A program made the translations under genes and the position numbers. Shown here piece after piece: positions 5,844-13,517 of a stretch of 64,000 bases of DNA (positions are counted from its first letter, which is position 1; each line of letters starts with the position of its first letter). This DNA is from Streptomyces sp. NBC_01351. Lineage in GTDB: Bacteria > Actinomycetota > Actinomycetes > Streptomycetales > Streptomycetaceae. The stretch covers positions 7,197,501-7,261,500 of the forward strand of contig NZ_CP108356.1 in NCBI RefSeq assembly GCF_036237315.1. Reading direction: 5' to 3'. The notes below the pieces were generated by a model. It did no database searches, was not told where the DNA came from, and worked only from the letters and a program-made list of their open reading frames with translations.

Positions 5844-8009
5844 TCACAGGGATCCGAAGTCGACGAGGGACTGCTCGGCCCAGATGGTCTTGCCGATCAC
5901 CGTGTGCCGGGTGCCCCACCGCTTCGCGAGCTGGGCGACGAGCAGCAGGCCCCGCCCTCCCTCGTCGAAGATCCGGGCCCGCCGCATGTGCGGCGCGGTG
6001 CTGCTCGCGTCGGAGACCTCGCAGATCAGCGTGCTCTTCTCGTGGATCAGCCGCAGCTGGACGGGCGGCGCGCCGTAGCGGATGGCGTTGGTGACCAGCT
6101 CGCTCACCAGCAGCTCGGTGACGAAGGAGGCCTCCTCCAGCCCCCAGGCGGTCAGCTGCTCGGTGGTCTGCCGGCGGGCCTCGGAGACGACCGAGGGGTC
6201 GGAGGCCAGGTCCCAGACGACGACCTGGTCGGCATGGAGGGCCCGGGTCCGGGCCACGAGCAGGGCGACGTCGTCCTCGGGCCGGTGGGTCAGCAGCGCG
6301 GTCAGTACCCGGTCGCAGACCGTGTCCAGCGTGGAGGCGGGGCGGACCAGGGCCGCGAGCATCGTGTCCAGTGCCTCGTCGATGTCGTGGTCGCGGGTCT
6401 GCAGCAGGCCGTCGGTGTAGAGGGCGAGGACGCTGCCCTCGGGCAGCTCGACCTCGACGGTCTCGAAGGGCAGGCCGCCCAGACCCAGCGGCGGCCCGGC
6501 CGGGACGTCGAGGAGGTACGCCGAGCCCTCCGGGGTGACCACGGCGGGCGGCGGGTGACCGGCCCGGGCGACGGTGCAGCACCGGGTGACCGGGTCGTAG
6601 ACCACGTACAGGCAGGTGGTGCCGATGCCCCCGGCGGCCTCCCCGTTGTCCTCCTGATCGGCCTCGTCGGCGGACAGGTGGATGATCAGGTCGTCGAGGT
6701 GGGTGAGCAGCTCGTCGGGCGGCAGATCGACGTCGGCCAGGGTGCGCACCGCCGTGCGCAGCCGGCCCATGGTGGCGGATGCACGGATGCCGTGACCCAC
6801 GACATCGCCCACGACCAGGGCCACCCGGGCACCGGACAGCGGGATCACGTCGAACCAGTCGCCGCCCACCCCGGCCTCGGAGCCGGCCGGCAGGTAGCGG
6901 GAGGCGATGTCCACCGCCGCATGGTCCGGCAGCGTGTGCGGGAGCAGGCTGCGCTGCAGGGTCATGGTGCTGGTGTGCTCACGGGTGTACCGGCGGGCCT
7001 TGTGGATGCTGACGGCCGCCTTGGCCGTCAGCTCCTCGGCCAGCAGCAGGTCCTCCGGCCGGAACGGCTCCTGGCGCTCGTGACGGCTGAAGACCGCCAG
7101 GCCGAGCGTGACACCGTCGGCGCGCAGCGGCACCAGCATCAGGGCGCGGGCCCCGTACTCGCCGATCCAGGCGGCCGCGGGATCCTGGGACACCCAACGG
7201 GCCACGGCCGGGTCGGTGGCCGCGTACACGGCGCCGCGGCCCGAGGCCAGGCACTCGACGGCGGGGGAGAGCGGCGGATAGGCGCTCGTCGCTCCCACCG
7301 AGATCCGGGCCTCCGGGCTGCCGCCGAGGATCGACCGCACCGCGGTGCGGGACACGGTGACGGGCCCGGGAACGGCACGGGAGGACGCCCCGTCGGCGCG
7401 CGGGGGAGGCTCCAGCAGGTCGACGACCGCGAGGTCGGCCAGCCGGGGGACGGCCACGTCGACCAGCTCCTGCGCCGTACGGGCGCTGTCCAGGGTGGTG
7501 CCGATGAGCGCGCCGGCCACGTCCGGCATGAGCAGCTGCTGCCGCTCGCCCTCGATCGCGGCCCTGTCGTGCGCGGCCAGGCCCACCGCGCGCACCCGGC
7601 CGTCCGGATCGCGCAACGGGGTCAGCGAGGTCGCCCAGCCGCGCCCGTGCTCCGCCGAGCTCGTACCCGCCGGGCGGACGAAGGAGTCCAGGTGTTGCGG
7701 CTCACCGGTCTCCAGGGCCAGGCGCATCCTGCGCTCGGTCTCCTCGCTCACGGGATCCGGCGCGATCTCCGGCAGCCGCAGCCCGCGCATCTCGGCCTCC
7801 GTGAGCGACAGCGTGCGCTCCATGCCGGAGTTCGCCCGCAGCAGCCGCAGGTCGGCGTCGAAGATCGCCAGGAAGCAGGGGGACTGGTCGAAGGCCCAGT
7901 CCTTGAGGGCTTGGCCCCAGGACGTGGTGGTCGTGGCCGTGCGTGCCGACTCGTGGGAGGCGTTCGTCTCCTCCGGCCGCTCACCGGGGGAGGTGGGAAG
8001 TTGCTCCAT
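5844..8009 (-). CDS. PAS-GAF-SpoIIE (PP2C) phosphatase with C-terminal HATPase domain
   Basis: 721 residues. Approximate domain order is PAS (35-150), GAF (170-345, ending AAVSIHKARRYTREH), SpoIIE/PP2C phosphatase (365-590) and an anti-sigma-type HATPase_c (600-715). The phosphatase shows VGGDWFDVIPL, VVGDVVGHG and LYTDGLLQTR, the metal-binding acidic motifs. The HATPase carries ELVTNAIRYG and GRGLLLV. Proteins of this layout dephosphorylate anti-anti-sigma factors and can also phosphorylate or bind them, acting as sensors for alternative sigma factors. No partner STAS or anti-sigma gene is adjacent. The small LuxR gene lies 143 bases downstream on the same strand. Confidence 0.93.
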   Translation of the reverse strand: MEQLPTSPGERPEETNASHESARTATTTTSWGQALKDWAFDQSPCFLAIFDADLRLLRANSGMERTLSLTEAEMRGLRLPEIAPDPVSEETERRMRLALETGEPQHLDSFVRPAGTSSAEHGRGWATSLTPLRDPDGRVRAVGLAAHDRAAIEGERQQLLMPDVAGALIGTTLDSARTAQELVDVAVPRLADLAVVDLLEPPPRADGASSRAVPGPVTVSRTAVRSILGGSPEARISVGATSAYPPLSPAVECLASGRGAVYAATDPAVARWVSQDPAAAWIGEYGARALMLVPLRADGVTLGLAVFSRHERQEPFRPEDLLLAEELTAKAAVSIHKARRYTREHTSTMTLQRSLLPHTLPDHAAVDIASRYLPAGSEAGVGGDWFDVIPLSGARVALVVGDVVGHGIRASATMGRLRTAVRTLADVDLPPDELLTHLDDLIIHLSADEADQEDNGEAAGGIGTTCLYVVYDPVTRCCTVARAGHPPPAVVTPEGSAYLLDVPAGPPLGLGGLPFETVEVELPEGSVLALYTDGLLQTRDHDIDEALDTMLAALVRPASTLDTVCDRVLTALLTHRPEDDVALLVARTRALHADQVVVWDLASDPSVVSEARRQTTEQLTAWGLEEASFVTELLVSELVTNAIRYGAPPVQLRLIHEKSTLICEVSDASSTAPHMRRARIFDEGGRGLLLVAQLAKRWGTRHTVIGKTIWAEQSLVDFGSL

Positions 8010-8124
8010 CGCCGCTCATCTCGCCCTCGCTAGTTCCTTGCCGCGTTACGACGGCAACCCGCATGGCCAGGGGCTCCACTGACAAGCATGATCCGGCCGG
8101 GCAAGGAGCACCAACGCAGTGCCG

Positions 8125-8769
8125 TCAGGGGCGCGCGAGGACGAGGGCGAGCAGCGCGTCCCCCGCTCGCCACACCATCGCGCGGCGCCGTCCGGCGAGC
8201 AGGGGCGGCCCGAGGGCGAGGATCTCGATGCCGCGCGGCGCTGCGCCGAAGACGCTGCTGCGGTCGGCCTTGACCGCGGCTTCCTTGAGCGCCCAGGCGC
8301 CGGCCAGCGCCTCGGGCCGCCGCGTACCGATGAGGGAGAGCTCCGAGGGCGAGAAGGCGTGGTCCGCGACGCGGCGCACGGTGGCGGCGGAGCCGGTCTC
8401 GCACAGGTCCACGCCGACCGGTTCCGGGGCGAGGGCCGCGGCGACGTGGCGGGTTGTGTGGCTGATGGAGAGGTGCAGCCCGGGCACCGGGCTGCCGCCG
8501 ACGAGCACGCACGGGCTGCCGTCGGCACGCGGGAGGACCTCCACCTGGGGCGCCGGCGCGGAGACGACCTGGCCGACCAAGCGCTTGGCGAGCAGTCGGC
8601 CGGCCAGCCACTCGGCCTGCCGCCAGGCCGGGAGCGCGCCGACCACGCGGCGCTCGGCCACCGAAAGGGGTGGCGCTGCGAGGAGGTCGGTGCGCCGGGC
8701 CACGATGAGGGCCGCTCCGCCCCATCGGTGGACGTCGCCCGGCGCGATCCGCCGGAAGGTGGTGTCCAT
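8125..8769 (-). CDS. 4'-phosphopantetheinyl transferase (Sfp/AcpT type)
   Basis: 214 residues. It transfers phosphopantetheine from CoA to carrier-protein serines. The signature motifs are present: LSISHT (substrate loop), VGVDLCE (Mg-binding Asp/Glu) and WALKEAAVKA (WxxKEAxxK). The start lies 11 bases past the PKS-AONS stop, indicating translational coupling and a dedicated role in activating that enzyme's ACP. It could also serve the CchH carrier domains, since no other PPTase is seen in the window. Confidence 0.93.
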   Translation of the reverse strand: MDTTFRRIAPGDVHRWGGAALIVARRTDLLAAPPLSVAERRVVGALPAWRQAEWLAGRLLAKRLVGQVVSAPAPQVEVLPRADGSPCVLVGGSPVPGLHLSISHTTRHVAAALAPEPVGVDLCETGSAATVRRVADHAFSPSELSLIGTRRPEALAGAWALKEAAVKADRSSVFGAAPRGIEILALGPPLLAGRRRAMVWRAGDALLALVLARP

Positions 8770-8780
8770 GACGGCGGGGC

Positions 8781-11700
8781 TCAGGCGGCGGCCGGAGCCG
8801 GAGCGGGAGCGGGAGCCGGGGCCGGTTCCAGGTTCCGGAGCTCCTGCGCCAGCGCGGTCACCGTGCGGCGGATCTGGTCGGGCGTGTGCTCATGGGTGAC
8901 GAAGAAGCGCAGCCGGGCCATCTCCTCGGGTACCGCCGGGTAGAGGATCGGATTGACGCTGATTCCCTGCTGGAACAAGGCCTCGGCCAGCCGCAGCGTC
9001 CTCAGCGAGTCCCCGACAATGCACGGCACGATCGCCGTGTCGTGGCTGTCCCCGGTGTCCACGCCCGCATCGCGCGCGAGGCGGACGAGCAGCGCGGCGT
9101 TCTCGGCCAGACGTGCCACGCGCTCCGGCTCCGCACGCAGCACCCGCAGGGCGGTCAGGGAGGCGGCGGTGTCGGCCGGGGTCATGCCCGCGCTGAAGAC
9201 GAATCCCGGAACGGTGTACCGCAGGTACTCGACGACCGCCCGGTTCCCGGCGACGTAGCCGCCGCAGCTCGCCAGGGCCTTGGACAGCGTCCCCGACCAC
9301 AGTTCCACGGCCGAGCGGTCGACGCCGAAGTACTCGCCGATACCGCGCCCCGTCGCACCGATCGTGCCGATGCTGTGCGCTTCGTCGATCATCAGCAGGG
9401 CACCGTGCCGCCGCTTGACCTCGATGAGCGCGGGCAGGTCGGCGATGTCGCCGTCCATGCTGTACACGCCCTCGATGACGACGAGCACCCGCCGGTACTG
9501 GTGGCGGACCCGCGCGAGGAGGGCGTCGAGGGCGGCCGCGTCGTTGTGGGGGAACGGCCGCCGGGTCGCGCCGGAGAGCGTGCACCCCTGCAGGATGCTG
9601 TCGTGGGCGAGGGAGTCGTGGACGACGAGGTCGCCCGGTCCGACGAGGTGCCCGATCACGGTGACGTTGGTGGCGTGCCCGTTGGCCAGGGTGATCGCGG
9701 CCTCGCATCCGAGCAGGTCGGCGAGTTCGGTGTCGAGCTCCACGTGGAGCGGACGGCTGCCGGACAGCAGCCGGCTGGCGGACACCGACGTGCCGTAGCG
9801 CTCGATCGCCTCCTTGGCGGCCTCGCTCACACGGGGGTGCGTGGCCATGCCCAGGTAGTTGTAGCTGGAGAAGGAGAGGAGCTCCCGGCCGTCCACCACG
9901 GTGGTGTCGGTCATGCCGCCCTCGTGGACGAGGAAGTACGGATTGGGGAGCCCGAGCGCCCCGAGCGTCTCCACGCGGCGGCCGTGCTCGGTGACCTCCG
10001 GGAAGCACTCGATCCGCGTGTGCTCCTCGGGCAGCGGGACGGGCGGGCCGGAGGGCGCCTGGTGCCCCTGCTCGTGCTGCCCGTGTTCGTGCTCGGCGCG
10101 CTGACCGGGTACGGCGGCGGGCGTGGCTTCGGCCTCAGGTTCGGCCTTGGCCTTGGCCTTGACCTTGGCCTCGGCCTCGAACCTGGCCTCGGCCTTGGGC
10201 TCGACCCCAGCCCCGCCCTCGGGCTCGGCTTCGGCCTCGGCGGTGCCGGTCGCGATCAGCGCGGAGATCCTCCCGACCGTCGGCCGGTCGGCCACCCTTT
10301 CGTCGAACCTCCACCGCGGCCACTCCCGCTTGAGGGAGGTGAACAGGTCGGTCAGCATCAGCGAGTCGAAACCGAGGTCGTCGATCAGCAGCTGGTCGCC
10401 GTTCAGGTGGCTCACCGGGAACGCGCTGATCCGGGCCACGTGCCCGAGCACGGTTCCTGTGACCTCGTCGATGCCCCCGATCAGCGACGGCTCCGCGTCG
10501 GCCGGTGCGGCAGCCGGTGCGTCGACCGGTACGGCGGCCGGTACGAAGACCTCCTCGGCCGGCGCGGGCTGCGCCGGCGCAGGCTCCGGTCGGGGCGCCG
10601 GCTCCGGTCGGGGCCGGACCGGGGCGGCGGGGGCCGCCTGCCGTGCGCCGCGCCCGCCCGTCACCCAGTACGACTGGGTGTCGAGCTTCGCCACCGGCAG
10701 GTCCAGCAGACGGCGGTCCTCCGCGGGAACCAGGGCGCGCGGGTCGACCGGGACGCCCAGGACCGCGAGCCGGGCGAGGGCCAGGACGAAGGAGCGCCCG
10801 CCGTCCGGCTCCGCCCCCACGACGGGGACGACGTGGAGGTCGCCGTGGCCGGAGAGGTTGCGGCAGACCGAGGTGAGCAGCGAGCTGCCGCCGGCCACCT
10901 GGACGAAGACGCGCGCGCCCTGCTCGTACGCGGTGCGGACGGCGTCGCCGAAGTGGACCGGCGAGGACGCGTGCCGCGCCCACAGCTCGCGCAGTCGCCC
11001 GGGGTCGGAGCAGACCTCCGCGTTCACGGAGGAGATGAACGGCAGCACGGGGCCGCTGACGGGACGGGCGGCGAGGTCCGCGCGCATGCTCTCCTCGGCG
11101 GAGGCCAGCCGCGGCGAGTGGAAGGCATTGGACACCTCCAGCATCGCCGTCACGATCCCGGCCTCGGCGCAGGCCTGCCGCATCGCGGCGAGTCCGTGCG
11201 GCGTGCCGCTGACCACGACCTGCCGCGGCTGGTTGAAGCAGGCGAGCCACACGTCGTCGATGCCGTCGATGAGCCGGCGGCAGGTCTCCCTGTCGCTCTG
11301 CACGGCGAGCATTCCGCCCCGCTGGCCGCTCTCGGCCTGCCGCAGGGCCGCGCCGCGGTGGACGAGCAGCCGGACGGCGCCCTCGTCGGAGAGCGCTCCG
11401 GCGGCCGCGGCCGCGGCGAACTCCCCGACGCTGTGGCCGAGGGTGAGGTCGGGGGCGATCCCGCAGTCGGCGAGGAGCCGGGTCGCGGCGATCTGGACGG
11501 TACCGAGCAGCGGCTGGCACACCTCGGTCGAGGTGAGCCGCTGTCCGAGCTCCTCGGTGCGGCCACGGGTGTACGCGGTGGCCGCGGCCTCCCCGTACAG
11601 CAGATCGGCGATGTCGAAGCCGGTGTCGCGGCGCGCCACGGCGCTCAGGACCCCGACCGTCGCCCGGAAGCCGGGGAACCGCTCGTGCAGGTCCTCCATC

Positions 11701-13457
11701 ATGCCCGGCCGCTGACTGCCCTGACCGGGGAAGAGGAAGGCGATCCGGCGCTGATCGGCCGGCAGCGGGGCGTCGGCGGCGAAGGCGCCGTCGCCGAGGT
11801 CGCCCCGGGCGCCTTCGACGAGCTGCCGGCGGGCGTGGCGCAGCCGTTCGGTGAACCCGTCCGTGTCGGTGGCCACGATCGCGAGCCGGGCCGTCAGCGG
11901 CCGGCGCGCGCCCAGCGTGTGGGCTAGCGCGGTGATCGGCGGACGGTCCGCCGTGTCGAGGGCGTCGAGCACGTCGAGCACCTCGCCGATGTGCCGGTCC
12001 AGCAGCTCGGGGTTGCCGGCCGACAGCAGTACGAGGTGGGGCGCGGGGCCCTCGGTGCGTACGGCGGGGCGGGCGGCGGCCGGCGCGGTCGGCGCCTCCT
12101 CCAGCACCACGTGGACGTTGGTACCGCCGAAACCGAAGGAGCTGACGGCGGCCCGCCGCGGGGCCCGCTCGCGCGGCCAGGGCCGTGCGGTCTCGGCGAT
12201 GCGCAGGCCCGCGGCGGAGATGCCGAGGTCCGGATGGGGGGTGGTGTGAGGCTGGGGCACGATCGTGCGGTGGTGGACGACCAGGGCCGTCTTGATCAGC
12301 CCCGCGATGCCCGCCGCGGCCAGGGAGTGCCCGATCAGGGCCTTGCCGGCGGCGAGGTAGCACAGCGCGGGGTCGTCGTCGGGGTACTCGGTGCGCAGCC
12401 GGCGCAGCGCCTCCGACTCGGCGCGGTCGCCCGCGGCGGTCCCGGTGCCGTGGGCTTCGAGGAAGCCGACGGAGGAGGGGGCGACCCCGGCGTCGTCGTA
12501 GGCGCGGCGCATGGCGCGGAGCTGGCCTTCGGCGGTGGGGATCAGAGGCCCGGGGGAGGCGCCGTCGTTGGCCGAACCGACGCCCTTGATCACCGCGTAG
12601 ACGCGGTCTCCGTCGGCGAGCGCGTCGGCGAGCGGCCGTATGACGACGACCCCCGCGCCCTCGCCGAGGACGAAGCCGTCGGCCGCCTCGTCGAACGGCC
12701 GGCACACCCCGCTGGCGGACAGCGCGCGGAGCCGGGAGAAGCCGACCAGGCTGTCGGGGGTGAGGTTGAGGTACACCCCGCCGACGGCGGCGATCCGGCA
12801 GGTGCCCAGCCGCAGGTGGGCGATCGCCTGGTCGAGGGCGACCAGCGATCCGGAGCACGCGGCGTCGACGGCGAAGCTGGGGCCGCCGAGGTCGAAGTGC
12901 CGGCTGACGGTCCCGGACGCCATGTTGAGGAGGCTCCCGGGCAGCGTGAAGCTCTGGATGGTGCCGAGCTGCCCTGCCTGCGCCTTGACGGCGTCGAGGC
13001 CGTCCCGGTCGTCCGCGTCGAGCGAGTCCTCGGCCAGGGTGATGGCCCGGATGGGGGCCGCCATCAGGTCCTTGTAGTCGGACACCGACAGTCCGAAGAA
13101 GACCCCGGTGTTCTCCCGGTCGAAGTCGCCGCGTCCCAGCCCCGCGTCGTCGAGGGCCTCGCGCGTGACGTCGAGCATCAGGCGGTGCTGCGGGTCCATG
13201 GCCCGGGCGCGGGCGGGCGGGATCCCGTAGTGCAGGGCGTCGAAGCGGTCCACGTCGTCCAGGAAGGCGACCTGGTCGGTGTAGGCCGCGTTGGGGGCCG
13301 ACCGGTTGGCGGGTTCGTGGAAGGTCTCGTGGTTCCAGCGTTCCGGCGGGACGGCGGAGAACTGCCGCTCCCCGCTCAGCAGGAGCTTCCAGTAGCCGTG
13401 GACGTCGAGGGCTCCGGGGAAGCGGCAGCCGAGTCCGGTGATGGCGATGTCGGTCAT
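8781..13457 (-). CDS. Single-module polyketide synthase KS-AT-ACP fused to an alpha-oxoamine synthase (AONS) domain
   Basis: 1558 residues. KS about 1-445: active Cys in DAACSGS (about 200), His in EAHGTGT and IGHSLAAAG. AT about 565-890: FLFPGQGSQ, nucleophile in GHSVGE (about 674); NAFHS in the specificity region matches malonyl-type HAFH rather than methylmalonyl YASH. ACP about 995-1075 with phosphopantetheine Ser in GFDSL (about 1030). An EA/KA-rich linker (about 1080-1140) follows, then a PLP-dependent AONS domain about 1155-1540 with NGHATN, DEAHSIG and PLP Lys in TLSKALASCGG (about 1391). No KR, DH, ER or TE is present. The layout predicts one malonyl extension, then decarboxylative condensation of the beta-ketoacyl-ACP with an amino acid, as in prodiginine PigJ plus PigH. 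A 60-base gap follows the MMPL gene; the PPTase follows after 11 bases. Confidence 0.93.
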   Translation of the reverse strand: MTDIAITGLGCRFPGALDVHGYWKLLLSGERQFSAVPPERWNHETFHEPANRSAPNAAYTDQVAFLDDVDRFDALHYGIPPARARAMDPQHRLMLDVTREALDDAGLGRGDFDRENTGVFFGLSVSDYKDLMAAPIRAITLAEDSLDADDRDGLDAVKAQAGQLGTIQSFTLPGSLLNMASGTVSRHFDLGGPSFAVDAACSGSLVALDQAIAHLRLGTCRIAAVGGVYLNLTPDSLVGFSRLRALSASGVCRPFDEAADGFVLGEGAGVVVIRPLADALADGDRVYAVIKGVGSANDGASPGPLIPTAEGQLRAMRRAYDDAGVAPSSVGFLEAHGTGTAAGDRAESEALRRLRTEYPDDDPALCYLAAGKALIGHSLAAAGIAGLIKTALVVHHRTIVPQPHTTPHPDLGISAAGLRIAETARPWPRERAPRRAAVSSFGFGGTNVHVVLEEAPTAPAAARPAVRTEGPAPHLVLLSAGNPELLDRHIGEVLDVLDALDTADRPPITALAHTLGARRPLTARLAIVATDTDGFTERLRHARRQLVEGARGDLGDGAFAADAPLPADQRRIAFLFPGQGSQRPGMMEDLHERFPGFRATVGVLSAVARRDTGFDIADLLYGEAAATAYTRGRTEELGQRLTSTEVCQPLLGTVQIAATRLLADCGIAPDLTLGHSVGEFAAAAAAGALSDEGAVRLLVHRGAALRQAESGQRGGMLAVQSDRETCRRLIDGIDDVWLACFNQPRQVVVSGTPHGLAAMRQACAEAGIVTAMLEVSNAFHSPRLASAEESMRADLAARPVSGPVLPFISSVNAEVCSDPGRLRELWARHASSPVHFGDAVRTAYEQGARVFVQVAGGSSLLTSVCRNLSGHGDLHVVPVVGAEPDGGRSFVLALARLAVLGVPVDPRALVPAEDRRLLDLPVAKLDTQSYWVTGGRGARQAAPAAPVRPRPEPAPRPEPAPAQPAPAEEVFVPAAVPVDAPAAAPADAEPSLIGGIDEVTGTVLGHVARISAFPVSHLNGDQLLIDDLGFDSLMLTDLFTSLKREWPRWRFDERVADRPTVGRISALIATGTAEAEAEPEGGAGVEPKAEARFEAEAKVKAKAKAEPEAEATPAAVPGQRAEHEHGQHEQGHQAPSGPPVPLPEEHTRIECFPEVTEHGRRVETLGALGLPNPYFLVHEGGMTDTTVVDGRELLSFSSYNYLGMATHPRVSEAAKEAIERYGTSVSASRLLSGSRPLHVELDTELADLLGCEAAITLANGHATNVTVIGHLVGPGDLVVHDSLAHDSILQGCTLSGATRRPFPHNDAAALDALLARVRHQYRRVLVVIEGVYSMDGDIADLPALIEVKRRHGALLMIDEAHSIGTIGATGRGIGEYFGVDRSAVELWSGTLSKALASCGGYVAGNRAVVEYLRYTVPGFVFSAGMTPADTAASLTALRVLRAEPERVARLAENAALLVRLARDAGVDTGDSHDTAIVPCIVGDSLRTLRLAEALFQQGISVNPILYPAVPEEMARLRFFVTHEHTPDQIRRTVTALAQELRNLEPAPAPAPAPAPAAA

Positions 13458-13517
13458 GACGGTTCTTCCTTCGGTGTTGTGGTGCGGTGCGGGATGCGTA
13501 CGGGGGTGTGCCGGCCG

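Noticed and set aside
8886..11927. A roughly 1000-codon plus-strand frame inside the PKS-AONS gene
   Set aside because: Antisense to conserved KS/AT/ACP/AONS domains, and without any recognisable motif.
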